A stretch of DNA of 64,000 nt from Kosakonia sp. H02 (lineage in GTDB: Bacteria; Pseudomonadota; Gammaproteobacteria; Enterobacterales; Enterobacteriaceae). Where the stretch lies: positions 1,550,001-1,614,000 of the forward strand of contig CP131915.1 in assembly GCA_030704225.1 (NCBI GenBank). Reading direction: 5' to 3'. The notes beneath the pieces are model-generated. The model saw only the letters and a program-made list of their open reading frames with translations. It made no database searches and had not been told where the DNA came from. Both the position numbers and the translations under genes were made by a program. Positions 16,549 through 25,319 of the stretch are shown piece after piece; the first letter of the stretch is position 1; every line of letters begins with the position of its first letter.

Positions 16549-18024
16549 TTACACGACAGTTGCACCAAGCTGATAACGATATCCCTCATCCTGCGGGATA
16601 AATTCGAGCCGGTGAGTGATGCAGGAGGGCGCATCACTTGCATGGTGAGAAACAAACAGCAATTGAGTTTCACCTTCACCGATCAGCACATCAATAAAGC
16701 GGCGGATTAACTGGCGGTTTAGCGGGTCTAAACCCTGCAACGGCTCGTCGAGAATAAGCAGCGTCGGGTGTTTCACCAGTGCGCGCACAATCAGTGCCAG
16801 CCGCTGCTGACCCCATGAAAGGCTGTGGAAAGGCGCGTCGGCGGTACGGGCGTCAAAACCAAGAATATCCAGCCACTGCTGCGCCAGCTTGTGCTGTTTG
16901 TCTGACACGGCCTGGTAAAGGCCAATTGAGTCGAAGTAGCCAGAGAGGATAACGTTACGCACCGTGGTGCTGACGCGATAATCCAGATGCAGGCTGCTGC
17001 TGACATAGCCGATATGTTTTTTGATATCCCAGATAGTTTCCCCGCTGCCGCGACGGCGGCCAAACAGCGTCAGATCGTTGCTGTAACCCTGCGGATGATC
17101 GCCGGTTATCAGGCTCAGCAGCGTTGATTTGCCCGCGCCGTTTGGCCCGGTGATTTGCCAGTGCTCGCCTGCGTTTACCGTCCAGGAAAGGTGGTTAATG
17201 ATCGGCTTGTCGTTATAGGAGACCACGCCATCGTTAAGCACAATCAGCGGAGCGGCGGCGTCGAGGGTTTCGCGGGCGGGCGCGGCATCCGGCTCTGGCA
17301 ACGTCATACCCGCCAGTTTCTCACTGTGGGCCAGTTGCGCGATCAATGCCTGCTGTAACAGTGCGGTTTTCTCGCCGGTTTCGGTCAGGGTGCAATCCAC
17401 CAGTACGCCAGCGTTTTGCACAAAATCGGGGATCTCATCAAAGCGGTTAAGCACCAGCACAAGCGTGTAACCCTCGGCGTTTAAACGTGCCAGAAGTTCA
17501 GCCAGTTGCTGGCGGGAGTTAACATCCAGGCCGTCAAACGGCTCATCCAGAATCAGCAATTCCGGCTCAGACATCAACGCCTGGCAGAGCAAAGTTTTAC
17601 GGGTTTCGCCGGTAGAGAGGTATTTGAAGCGCCGATCCAGCAGATGGGTAATGCCAAACTGCGCCGCGAGCGCTGCGCAACGTTGAGGATTTTTAACCTC
17701 ATCCTGAATGATTTCGGCGGTAGTGCGCCCGGTATCGTCTTCACCGGGGCTGAGCATATCGGTGTTGTTGCGTTGCCACTCTTCGCTGACCAGCTTTTGT
17801 AACTGCTCGAAAGAGAGGCGGGTCAGTCGGGTAAACTGGCACTGGCGCTCGCCATTAAGCAACGTCAGTTCACCCGCCAGGGCGCGAGCCAGCGCCGATT
17901 TTCCACTTCCGTTCGCCCCGACAAAGGCCCAGGTTTCTCCCGCGCGCAGCGTTAACTGTTCAAGATGCAGCGTGCGGGTATCGCTAAGACGAAACGTGCC
18001 TTGCGAAATTTGCAATGATGACAT
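16549..18024 (-). CDS. modF: ModF, double ABC ATPase of the molybdate locus
   Basis: Soluble protein with two ABC nucleotide-binding domains, of undefined role in molybdenum metabolism. The 491 residues (E. coli 490) start MSSLQISQGTFRL. First domain: Walker A GANGSGKS, signature YLSTGETRKT, Walker B LLILDEPFDG. Second domain: GPNGAGKST, signature SLSWGQQRL, LLILDEPLQG. A start at 18048 is possible, but the family starts at 18024. It lies after modE on the same strand and probably shares its promoter. Confidence 0.95.
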   Translation of the reverse strand: MSSLQISQGTFRLSDTRTLHLEQLTLRAGETWAFVGANGSGKSALARALAGELTLLNGERQCQFTRLTRLSFEQLQKLVSEEWQRNNTDMLSPGEDDTGRTTAEIIQDEVKNPQRCAALAAQFGITHLLDRRFKYLSTGETRKTLLCQALMSEPELLILDEPFDGLDVNSRQQLAELLARLNAEGYTLVLVLNRFDEIPDFVQNAGVLVDCTLTETGEKTALLQQALIAQLAHSEKLAGMTLPEPDAAPARETLDAAAPLIVLNDGVVSYNDKPIINHLSWTVNAGEHWQITGPNGAGKSTLLSLITGDHPQGYSNDLTLFGRRRGSGETIWDIKKHIGYVSSSLHLDYRVSTTVRNVILSGYFDSIGLYQAVSDKQHKLAQQWLDILGFDARTADAPFHSLSWGQQRLALIVRALVKHPTLLILDEPLQGLDPLNRQLIRRFIDVLIGEGETQLLFVSHHASDAPSCITHRLEFIPQDEGYRYQLGATVV

Positions 18025-18091
18025 GACATATCCCATTTTTTGCAGCACAGACGCTCAGGGATACGTACAATGCCGCAACTTGTCAATGGCA

Positions 18092-18880
18092 TCAGCACAA
18101 CGTGGCGAGAATCACCCGATCGGCATTAAAATATGCCGTCACCTGCTGCTGTTCCTGCAAATTATCAGCGTCTATCGATGGCACCGTGGCGCACAAGACC
18201 TGGCCGTCCGGCAGCGTCATCAGCACTTCGCTTTGCTGTTCGCCGCGCTCAATATGGCTGATACGCCCGCTGAGCTGGTTATCCGCCTGCGTTGCTTTCT
18301 GCGCATCCTGCGTGATATTGACCCACGGCGCTTTCAGCAGCACCAGCACCTCTTTGCCTTCATCCAGGCCCAGCCGTTCGCCGCTTTGCGCGGTGATCGC
18401 CACTTTCAGGCGCGTTTCGCCATCAGCCAGCAGCACATCAACATGCTGCTGCACCTGCTGATGATCGCGGGCGGTAATCGTGCCGAACCACTGATTGCGG
18501 GCGCTGGTTTGCAATGAGAAGCGGGAAATGGCTGCCAGCAGGCTGTTCAGCGGCAGGGCGTCGTCATCGCTCAGCACATCAAACGCTTTTTGCTGGATCT
18601 GACCGAGCAGGTCATAAAGCTGGATCAGGCGCTGACCATAACGCGTAACCACCGCGCCGCCACCGCCTTTGCCGCCGGTAGCGCGGTCAACCAGCGTCTG
18701 TTCGCTGAGCTGATTCATCTCATTGATGGCATCCCACGCGCTTTTATAGCTGATGCCAGCATTCTTTGCGCCCTGGCTGATAGAACCGGTTTGCGCAATC
18801 TGTTTTAACAGCGAGATGCGGCGCGGATCGGCAAAAAGACGCTGCTGGAGTTTGAGAGTAAGGAGAATTTCAGCCTGCAT
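18092..18880 (-). CDS. modE: ModE, molybdate-responsive regulator
   Basis: Molybdate-binding dimer that represses modABC and activates moa and molybdoenzyme genes. The 262 residues equal E. coli. It has an N-terminal winged helix (about 1-115, GSISQGAKNAGISYKSAWDA and the Gly-rich wing ATGGKGGGGAVVT), then two MOP-type domains with SARNQWFGTI and a second repeat up to VILATLC. Its target sites are visible before modA and moaA. Divergent from acrZ/modA. Confidence 0.97.
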   Translation of the reverse strand: MQAEILLTLKLQQRLFADPRRISLLKQIAQTGSISQGAKNAGISYKSAWDAINEMNQLSEQTLVDRATGGKGGGGAVVTRYGQRLIQLYDLLGQIQQKAFDVLSDDDALPLNSLLAAISRFSLQTSARNQWFGTITARDHQQVQQHVDVLLADGETRLKVAITAQSGERLGLDEGKEVLVLLKAPWVNITQDAQKATQADNQLSGRISHIERGEQQSEVLMTLPDGQVLCATVPSIDADNLQEQQQVTAYFNADRVILATLC

Positions 18881-19043
18881 TACGCAATGTCCTGGCAAAA
18901 AGGCTATTGTGAAGGAAAAGCGCTGGCAAGCCTAGCCTGGCGCGGATATCCATAGCAACGCTGCGAAATCAATCGCACAAAAGGCGAGTGTTTTTCATCG
19001 CGTTCAGGCTAGAATGCCGCATTCCTACTTTCTGGAGACGACC

Positions 19044-19205
19044 ATGTTAGAGTTGTTGAAAAGCCTGGTTTTTGCCGTGATTATGGTTCCCGTGGTTATG
19101 GCTATTATCCTCGGGCTGATTTATGGCCTGGGTGAAGTGTTCAACGTGTTTTCCGGCGTTGGACGCCGCGAAAACCGCCGCGATCAATCCAGCCAGTCGC
19201 ACTGA
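19044..19205 (+). CDS. acrZ: AcrZ, small AcrB-associated membrane protein
   Basis: One-helix inner-membrane protein that binds the AcrB pump and shifts its drug preference. The 53 residues (E. coli 49) begin MLELLKSLVFAVIMVPVVMA, followed by GLIYGLGEVFNVFSGVG. The tail (RRENRRDQSSQSH) is slightly longer than in E. coli. The ATG at 19044 follows TGGAGA; the frame is open 10 codons upstream without support. It lies between modE and modA, as in E. coli, with its own terminator. Confidence 0.95.
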   Translation: MLELLKSLVFAVIMVPVVMAIILGLIYGLGEVFNVFSGVGRRENRRDQSSQSH

Positions 19206-19214
19206 TCCTTTCCA

Positions 19215-19240
19215 AAACGCCCACATTCGTGGGCGTTTCT
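19215..19240 (+). terminator. Terminator of acrZ
   Basis: AAAACGCCCAC, ATTC loop, GTGGGCGTTT followed by CTCTTTC. A 10-bp stem, 9 bases beyond the acrZ stop. Confidence 0.85.
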
Positions 19241-19338
19241 CTTTCTGCCATTCAAGATCTTATGCATTCTGGCCGATATATTTAGATAGGTTTTAATTCT
19301 TGATGGGTATTACCTGAGTGCTGAACAACTCTGGTAAT

Positions 19339-19366
19339 ATCGTTATGTTTTTTTCTATATAACGAT
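19339..19366 (+). promoter_or_regulatory. ModE box of modABC
   Basis: ATCGTTAT, 12 bases, ATAACGAT: 8-bp arms in the geometry of the E. coli modA operator, placed over the likely promoter 18 bases ahead of the modA ATG. ModE-molybdate binding here should shut off modABC. Confidence 0.88.
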
Positions 19367-19383
19367 ACTTACAGGAGTGAAGA

Positions 19384-20160
19384 ATGGCACGTACATGGCT
19401 ACGCCTTTTTGCCGGAGCGACATTAACGCTTTCCGTTGCCGGGCATGCGCTGGCACAAGAGGGTAAAATCACCATTTTTGCCGCAGCGTCATTGACCAAT
19501 GCGATGCAGGATATCGCGGCGGCCTATAAAAAAGAGAAAAACGTCGAGGTCGTTTCCTCGTTCGCTTCCTCTTCGACGCTGGCTCGCCAGATTGAAGCGG
19601 GCGCGCCGGCAGATCTGTTTATTTCAGCCGATCAGAAATGGATGGATTATGCGGTAGAGAAAAAATCTATCGACACGGCGACCCGCGAAACCCTGCTCGG
19701 CAATAGCCTGGTGGTGGTTGCACCGAAAAGCAGCGCGCAGGGCAACATTAAGATTGATGCAAAAACGGACTGGAACAGCCTGCTGAAAGGCGGACGTCTG
19801 GCCGTTGGCGACCCGGATCACGTTCCGGCCGGCATTTATGCCAAAGAGGCGTTACAAAAACTCGGGGCCTGGGAGACGCTCTCGCCGAAACTGGCTCCGG
19901 CGGAAGATGTACGCGGTGCACTGGCTCTGGTTGAACGCAGCGAAGCGCCGTTGGGCATTGTCTACGGCTCCGATGCGGTCGCCAGCAAAGGGGTGAAAGT
20001 GGTCGGCACTTTCCCGGAAGATTCACACCAAAAAGTGGAATACCCGCTGGCTATTATTGACGGGCATAAAAACGCAACGGTAAGCGCGTTTTATGACTAC
20101 CTGAAAGGCCAGCAGGCTTCTGAAATTTTTAAACGTTACGGATTTACGACGCACGAATGA
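19384..20160 (+). CDS. modA: ModA, periplasmic molybdate-binding protein
   Basis: Captures molybdate or tungstate for the ModBC transporter. The 258 residues (E. coli 257) start with a signal peptide cleaved near GHALA-QEGKITIF. Oxyanion-binding residues lie in FAAASLTNAM and SFASSSTLARQ; further conserved parts are GAPADLFISAD and VGDPDHVPAGIYAKEAL. AGGAGT precedes the ATG. Its TGA overlaps the modB ATG. Confidence 0.97.
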   Translation: MARTWLRLFAGATLTLSVAGHALAQEGKITIFAAASLTNAMQDIAAAYKKEKNVEVVSSFASSSTLARQIEAGAPADLFISADQKWMDYAVEKKSIDTATRETLLGNSLVVVAPKSSAQGNIKIDAKTDWNSLLKGGRLAVGDPDHVPAGIYAKEALQKLGAWETLSPKLAPAEDVRGALALVERSEAPLGIVYGSDAVASKGVKVVGTFPEDSHQKVEYPLAIIDGHKNATVSAFYDYLKGQQASEIFKRYGFTTHE

Positions 20161-20846
20161 TATTGACGGATCCCGAATGGCAGGCTGTTTTGCTCAGCCT
20201 TAAAGTCTCTTCCCTGGCGGTATTACTCAGTTTGCCCTTTGGGATTTTCTTTGCCTGGTTACTGGTGCGCTGCACCTTTCCGGGCAAAGCGCTCCTCGAC
20301 AGTGTGCTGCATCTTCCGCTGGTGCTGCCGCCAGTGGTGGTCGGTTACTTATTGCTGATTGCCATGGGCCGACGCGGTTTTATCGGCCAGTGGCTGTACG
20401 ACTGGTTTGGCATCACCTTCGCCTTTAGCTGGCGCGGTGCAGTGTTAGCCGCCGCGGTGATGTCTTTTCCGCTGATGGTGCGCGCTATCCGCCTGGCGCT
20501 GGAAAGCGTCGATACCAAACTTGAACAGGCGGCCCGCACGTTAGGTGCCGGGCGCTGGCGCGTTTTTCTCACCATCACCTTACCGCTGACCCTGCCGGGG
20601 ATTATTGTCGGTACGGTACTGGCGTTTGCCCGATCGCTGGGTGAATTCGGCGCGACCATCACCTTTGTTTCCAATATTCCGGGGGAAACGCGTACGATTC
20701 CTTCGGCGATGTACACCCTGATCCAGATGCCGGGCGGCGAAAGCGCTGCCGCGCGCCTGTGTATTATTTCGATTGTTCTGGCGCTGATTTCCTTGCTGAT
20801 TTCAGAGTGGCTGGCACGTATTAGCCGCGAACGGACAGGGAGATAA
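20157..20846 (+). CDS. modB: ModB, molybdate ABC permease
   Basis: Inner-membrane channel of the molybdate importer. The 229 residues equal E. coli and hold five to six hydrophobic spans. The cytoplasmic EAA loop that contacts ModC is EQAARTLGAGRWRVF. The family pattern LPLVLPPVVVGY is present. The start overlaps the modA stop (ATGA), and modC begins 3 bases after the end. Confidence 0.97.
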   Translation: MILTDPEWQAVLLSLKVSSLAVLLSLPFGIFFAWLLVRCTFPGKALLDSVLHLPLVLPPVVVGYLLLIAMGRRGFIGQWLYDWFGITFAFSWRGAVLAAAVMSFPLMVRAIRLALESVDTKLEQAARTLGAGRWRVFLTITLPLTLPGIIVGTVLAFARSLGEFGATITFVSNIPGETRTIPSAMYTLIQMPGGESAAARLCIISIVLALISLLISEWLARISRERTGR

Positions 20847-20849
20847 GCC

Positions 20850-21908
20850 ATGCTGGAACTCAATTTCACCCAGACGCTGGGCACGCATCAATTACGCATT
20901 GCCGAAGCACTGCCCGCCAGCGGGATCACCGCCATTTTTGGCGTGTCCGGTGCCGGAAAAACCTCGTTGATTAATGCCATCGGTGGCCTGACGCGCCCGC
21001 AAGAGGGCCGCATTGTGCTTAACGATCGCGTGCTGTTCGATACCGATCGCAAAATTTGTCTGCCGCCTGAGAAACGCCGCGTTGGTTATGTGTTCCAGGA
21101 TGCCCGTCTGTTCCCGCACTACAGCGTGCGCGGCAATCTGCGCTATGGCATGGCGAAATCGATGGCCGGGCAGTTTGATAAGCTGGTGGCGCTGTTAGGC
21201 ATTGAACCGCTGCTCGAGCGTTTGCCCGGCAGCCTGTCCGGCGGCGAAAAGCAGCGCGTGGCGATTGGCCGCGCCTTATTAACCGCGCCGGAATTAATGC
21301 TGCTGGACGAGCCGCTGGCGTCCCTCGATATTCCCCGTAAGCGTGAGCTTTTGCCGTACCTGCAACGTCTGGCGCAGGAGATCAATATCCCGATGCTGTA
21401 TGTCAGCCACTCGCTGGATGAGATCCTGCATCTGGCCGATAAAGTGATGGTGCTGGAAGCGGGCGAGGTGAAAGCTTTTGGCAATCTGGAGGAAGTCTGG
21501 GGAAGCCGGGTGATGAACCCGTGGCTGCCGCCGGAGCAGCAGAGCAGCGTGCTGAAAGTGGTAGTGCTGGAGCATCATCCGCATTATGAAATGACGGCGC
21601 TCGCGCTGGGCGATCAGCATATCTGGGTGAATAAAGTCGATCGCCCCATTAAAAGCGCGCTGCGTATTCGCATTCAGGCGACAGATGTGTCGCTGGTACT
21701 ACAGCCGCCGATGAATACCAGTATTCGTAATATTCTGCGCGCCAAAGTCGTGCAGTGTTTTGATATCGACGGGCAGGTAGAAGTGCAGCTTGAAGTCGGC
21801 AGCCGCACCGTGTGGGCGCGTATCAGCCCCTGGGCCAGAGATGAGCTAAGTGTGAAACCCGGCCAGTGGCTGTACGCACAAATCAAAAGCGTGTCGATTA
21901 CGGCGTAA
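20850..21908 (+). CDS. modC: ModC, molybdate ABC ATPase
   Basis: Energises molybdate import. The 352 residues (E. coli 352) have Walker A GVSGAGKTS near residue 31, signature SLSGGEKQRVAIGRALL, Walker B LMLLDEPLASLD, and a C-terminal MOP domain (about 290-352) that may sense intracellular molybdate. Last gene of modABC. In E. coli ybhA follows; here an accessory islet intervenes. Confidence 0.97.
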   Translation: MLELNFTQTLGTHQLRIAEALPASGITAIFGVSGAGKTSLINAIGGLTRPQEGRIVLNDRVLFDTDRKICLPPEKRRVGYVFQDARLFPHYSVRGNLRYGMAKSMAGQFDKLVALLGIEPLLERLPGSLSGGEKQRVAIGRALLTAPELMLLDEPLASLDIPRKRELLPYLQRLAQEINIPMLYVSHSLDEILHLADKVMVLEAGEVKAFGNLEEVWGSRVMNPWLPPEQQSSVLKVVVLEHHPHYEMTALALGDQHIWVNKVDRPIKSALRIRIQATDVSLVLQPPMNTSIRNILRAKVVQCFDIDGQVEVQLEVGSRTVWARISPWARDELSVKPGQWLYAQIKSVSITA

Positions 21909-21925
21909 TTTACAGGAAATGGGCA

Positions 21926-22105
21926 TTAACATTTAGGCAATGCCAGGAATAATGTCCTTTCCTGAGTGGTTGAAGCCTTAAAGCCATGGTGCATATAGAA
22001 CCGCTTAGCGTCCTTCGTGAGCGCATGTACCACAATTGCCCGGACGAAAATTTGATGATGCGTGCGCCATCGGTCAGCAATGACAGTATAGTTAGTCAGC
22101 GTTAC
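21926..22105 (-). pseudogene. Remnant of a GNAT acetyltransferase (TacT-like toxin family)
   Basis: On the minus strand an open frame of 59 codons ends in a stop at 21926 and begins just after an in-frame TAG. It reads VRAIVVHALTKDAKRFYMHH and continues GFKASTTQERTLFLALPKC. This is the C-terminal end of GNAT proteins of the TacT/AtaT toxin type (VHAL..A..FY...GF..S....TL.L.L). The N-terminal acetyl-CoA-binding part and the usual small DUF1778 antitoxin gene are missing, so this is a decayed fragment. Recognised by motif only. Confidence 0.6.
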
Positions 22106-22130
22106 CTAACAGTAAGAAAGGGATGACTAC

Positions 22131-22889
22131 ATGTATGCACACAACCGGGATAAAGATGAATTTGAGCGTAAGAGCTTCGAATTCCTGAAACTTGCTCATA
22201 ATCTGTCAACGAGGCATCTACAGTACTTACGTTCAGATTTTTACTCTAAAGCAGGAAAGTTTGTTCGGGATCTCACTAATGATATACATGCCAATTGCCT
22301 CACTTTTAAAGGTGCAGCTGAGTTACTACAGCACGAGATCCAGGAACTCAGTCGTCAGGACGTAGAACTCGTCGCCAGACAGGCAAAGCTATACGCAATA
22401 GTAAGAAAAGAAAAAATAGATAATTTGATGCAGATTGGCCTGCATCAGGTGGGCTTTGTCGGTGGGGGTTCACAGGTTTTCGGCGGCGCGGGGATATGTG
22501 TTGCGTCTTTAGGCGCTGCATGTGCTGGCTACGGTGTACCGATGCTTTTGCATGGAGTTAATAACGTTTATGAAAACGGCTATTATCTTCTGTTTAGAGA
22601 AAACGCATCAGGCACGGTTCGTGATGCTTACCGTTATGCAGCAAATAAATTAGGTTTCGGCAACCAGACCGGTGATTTAATTTATGGTGCTGTGGATATT
22701 TCCACTGCTGGCTATGGCGCTTTTCGCAAGGTATTTGAGCCCCGCGAGAAATCCTGGAAATTGTGGGACGAAATGTATAACGATTATTTTTATGGGTGGC
22801 AACAAATGAGCAAAGTTGCACTTGGAAATGACATGCTTAGTAGTGGTGTTACTGGCTGGTCTATGTATCAACTGTCAGGCGAGCAGTAA
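22131..22889 (+). CDS. DUF4225-like protein
   Basis: A 252-residue protein of unknown function. The N-terminal half (1-100) is charged and helical, without a signal peptide. Residues 101-141 are Gly-rich and hydrophobic (VGGGSQVFGGAGICVASLG), followed by HGVNNVYENGYYLL (141-154) and IYGAVDISTAGYGAFR (184-199). These match what I remember of DUF4225, a family scattered in enterobacteria and pseudomonads. It lies between modC and ybhA, where E. coli has nothing, is richer in A+T than its neighbours, and is followed after 2 bases by a small membrane gene. Function unknown; a toxin-partner role is only a guess from the gene pair. Confidence 0.65.
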   Translation: MYAHNRDKDEFERKSFEFLKLAHNLSTRHLQYLRSDFYSKAGKFVRDLTNDIHANCLTFKGAAELLQHEIQELSRQDVELVARQAKLYAIVRKEKIDNLMQIGLHQVGFVGGGSQVFGGAGICVASLGAACAGYGVPMLLHGVNNVYENGYYLLFRENASGTVRDAYRYAANKLGFGNQTGDLIYGAVDISTAGYGAFRKVFEPREKSWKLWDEMYNDYFYGWQQMSKVALGNDMLSSGVTGWSMYQLSGEQ

Positions 22890-22891
22890 TA

Positions 22892-23215
22892 ATGGCACAG
22901 GATATTGTTTTCAACTCACCGTCATGGCTGCCAGTTGTTTTATATTATTTACTTTCATTGGCTATAGTTTTCGGTTTAATGCTGGGAAAGGTCAACGTAA
23001 ACAGAAAGCATTCACGATTGCTTTTTATTTTTTATACTCTGTTTGTCTTTGGGATTGGCGCTATCCAGTTTTGTTTGGCTATACATGGCACCTCATTCCT
23101 GAAAGGCTTTCTCCATATTAATTATGATATAGATGATTCTTACTCGATTCGCTTCGGCGCCTTCGCTTTTGCGCTCTTATCATTTGTCGCAACGCCACGT
23201 AATAAGTATCGCTAG
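22892..23215 (+). CDS. Small membrane protein paired with the DUF4225-like gene
   Basis: The 107-residue product has at least three hydrophobic spans (about 11-31, 43-64, 87-101) with a polar loop GFLHINYDIDDSYSIRFG between the last two. No family recognised. It starts 2 bases after the preceding stop, so the two are almost certainly translated together. A small polytopic partner directly behind a larger protein of unknown function is the layout of many toxin-immunity pairs, but no evidence beyond layout is visible. Confidence 0.65.
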   Translation: MAQDIVFNSPSWLPVVLYYLLSLAIVFGLMLGKVNVNRKHSRLLFIFYTLFVFGIGAIQFCLAIHGTSFLKGFLHINYDIDDSYSIRFGAFAFALLSFVATPRNKYR

Positions 23216-23233
23216 TCGGCAAGAAAGCACGGC

Positions 23234-23259
23234 GTACAGCCCTGTTTTACAGGCTGTAC
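23234..23259. terminator. Hairpin between convergent genes
   Basis: GTACAGCC/GGCTGTAC with an inner CCTG/CAGG pairing, between the ends of the small membrane gene and ybhA. No clear T tract on either side, so termination is only possible. Confidence 0.4.
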
Positions 23260-23286
23260 GCACTCACCAAAAGCGTGACCGCCTGA

Positions 23287-24105
23287 TTACAGCAGTTCTT
23301 TATAGATAAACCTGGCGATGCTATCGACGGTATTATCGCCAATCACCACGTTGGCATGGGCTTTGACCGCATCGTCGGCATTGCCCATGGCAACCCCGAC
23401 ACCTGCCGCTTCCAGCATGCTGATATCGTTGTAATTATCACCAAAGGCGACAACATCTTTCATTGATAACCCCTGAGATTCCACCCATTCGCGCAGGCGC
23501 TTGCCTTTGCTGTTGCCGGCGCGGGCAATATCGACTTGATCGTGCCAGGACCATTCGCACTCCAGCCCCAGCGACTGTTCGACGTGATGGACACAGGTTT
23601 TCAGCTTTTGCGTATCTTCATCGGTCAGGGCGAATTTCCAGATGGCGTCAACCTCTTTTGCGGCGGCGCGCAGGGAATCGACCTGCTGGAACACCGGGCG
23701 CTGCTCCGGCGGCAATGCCTGCGCCCAGGTATTGGTGCGCAGCACATGGCCGGTCGGTTTTTCGTAGAGCATAGCGTTATCGACATACATCAGGCCGTGC
23801 ACCTGGTGCTCATCCAGCAGCGTGATAAGTTGCTGGGCTTGCGAAACCGGCAATGGATCGGCGGATAACATTTTTTTTGCATGATAATCATACAAATAAG
23901 TGCCATTACAGCAAATTGCAGGTGTATCCAGCGCCAGTGCCTGATAAAAAGGATGAATGGCAACATGATGCCGACCGGTCACGATAATGGGTTGATGCCC
24001 GGCGGCTTTTGCGCGAGCCAGTGCTTCCAGGGACGAGGGCAAAAGCGTTTTTTTCGGGGTGAGGAGCGTACCGTCTAAATCCAGTGCAATAACGCGCGAT
24101 GTCAT
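23287..24105 (-). CDS. ybhA: Pyridoxal phosphate phosphatase YbhA
   Basis: HAD-superfamily (Cof-type) phosphatase active on pyridoxal phosphate and sugar phosphates. The 272 residues (E. coli 272) contain motif I ALDLDGTLL at 8-16, motif II IIVTGRHH, a lysine in GNSKGKRLREW, and motif IV VAFGDNYNDISMLEAAG. The cap inserted between motifs II and III is of the C2 type. Divergent from pgl. Confidence 0.95.
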   Translation of the reverse strand: MTSRVIALDLDGTLLTPKKTLLPSSLEALARAKAAGHQPIIVTGRHHVAIHPFYQALALDTPAICCNGTYLYDYHAKKMLSADPLPVSQAQQLITLLDEHQVHGLMYVDNAMLYEKPTGHVLRTNTWAQALPPEQRPVFQQVDSLRAAAKEVDAIWKFALTDEDTQKLKTCVHHVEQSLGLECEWSWHDQVDIARAGNSKGKRLREWVESQGLSMKDVVAFGDNYNDISMLEAAGVGVAMGNADDAVKAHANVVIGDNTVDSIARFIYKELL

Positions 24106-24261
24106 ATCGTATTCCGTGGTCGTTGTTGAAATTCAAGTGTCCGGGGATGGTACACCGGGTCACCGGATGAGCAAAATCTGACGCCGAATTTAAGCATCAA
24201 CCTACAAAAACGGCTATCCTGGTTACTTAACGCAGAGAAGATTTAGAGGAAAGGAGTGTTC

Positions 24262-25257
24262 ATGAAACAAACCGTTTATACCGCCAGCCCAGAAAGCCAG
24301 CAGATCCACGTCTGGCGTTTGAATCCAGAAGGTACCCTGACGCTCGCCCAGGTGGTGGATGTTCCCGGCCAGGTGCAGCCAATGGTTGTCAGCCCGGATA
24401 AACGTTACCTCTACGTGGGCGTTCGCCCTGAATTTCGCGTTATCGCTTACCGCATTGCGCCGGATGATGGCGTGCTGACTTACGCTGCCGAAGCGCCACT
24501 GCCGGGCAGCCCGACCCATATTTCCACCGATCACAGCGGGCGTTTTCTCTTCAGCGCCTCCTATAACGCCGGTAGCGTCAGCGTGGTTCGTCTTGACGAC
24601 GGCATTCCGGGCGAAATTGTGGATGTGGTCGAAGGGCTGGAAGGCTGCCACTCTGCCAATATCTCCCCGGACAACCGCACGCTGTGGGTTCCGGCGCTGA
24701 AACAGGATCGTATTTGCCTGTTTACCCTCGCCGATGATGGCAGTCTTTCCGCGCAGGATCCGGCGGAAGTGGCTACTGTTGAAGGGGCCGGTCCGCGCCA
24801 TATGGCCTTCCATCCGAATCAGCGTTTTGCCTACTGCGTTAACGAACTGAACAGCACGGTAGATGTGTGGCAACTGAGCGATCCGCACGGCAAGATCGAA
24901 TGCGTGCAGACGCTGGATATGATGCCGCCAGATTTCACCGGCACTCGCTGGGCCGCAGACATTCATATCACGCCGGATGGCCGTCATTTATATGCCTGCG
25001 ACCGCACCTCGAGCACCCTGACCATTTTCTCTATTTCGGAAGATGGCAGCGTGCTGGCGGTAGAAGGTTTCCAGCCTACGGAAACCCAGCCGCGCGGCTT
25101 TAATATCGATAACAGCGGTAAATACCTGATTGCCGCCGGGCAGAAATCCCATCACATTGCGCTGTATGAGATTGCCGGTGCGCAGGGGCTGCTGAGCGAG
25201 AAGGCGCGTTACGCTGTCGGTCAGGGGCCAATGTGGGTGGTAGTAAACGCGTTTTAA
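24262..25257 (+). CDS. pgl: 6-phosphogluconolactonase Pgl (beta-propeller type)
   Basis: Hydrolyses 6-phosphogluconolactone in the oxidative pentose phosphate pathway. The 331 residues equal E. coli Pgl/YbhE. The seven-bladed propeller shows as repeats such as VVSPDKRYLYVGV, NISPDNRTLWVPAL, HITPDGRHLYACD and NIDNSGKYLIAAG. Two in-frame ATGs stand 6 bases apart; the second at 24262 matches the family and follows GGAGTGTTC. A bidirectional terminator follows. Confidence 0.97.
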   Translation: MKQTVYTASPESQQIHVWRLNPEGTLTLAQVVDVPGQVQPMVVSPDKRYLYVGVRPEFRVIAYRIAPDDGVLTYAAEAPLPGSPTHISTDHSGRFLFSASYNAGSVSVVRLDDGIPGEIVDVVEGLEGCHSANISPDNRTLWVPALKQDRICLFTLADDGSLSAQDPAEVATVEGAGPRHMAFHPNQRFAYCVNELNSTVDVWQLSDPHGKIECVQTLDMMPPDFTGTRWAADIHITPDGRHLYACDRTSSTLTIFSISEDGSVLAVEGFQPTETQPRGFNIDNSGKYLIAAGQKSHHIALYEIAGAQGLLSEKARYAVGQGPMWVVVNAF

Positions 25258-25275
25258 TTACGCCTGATCCGGGCA

Positions 25276-25305
25276 TAAAAAAACCTCGCATTGCGAGGTT
25301 TTTTG
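25276..25305. terminator. Bidirectional terminator pgl/ybhC
   Basis: AAAAAAACCTCGC, ATT, GCGAGGTTTTTTG: an 8-bp GC-rich stem with A and T tracts on both sides, between the convergent ends of pgl and ybhC. It serves both strands. Confidence 0.93.
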
Positions 25306-25319
25306 TTATTGCGGCTAAC

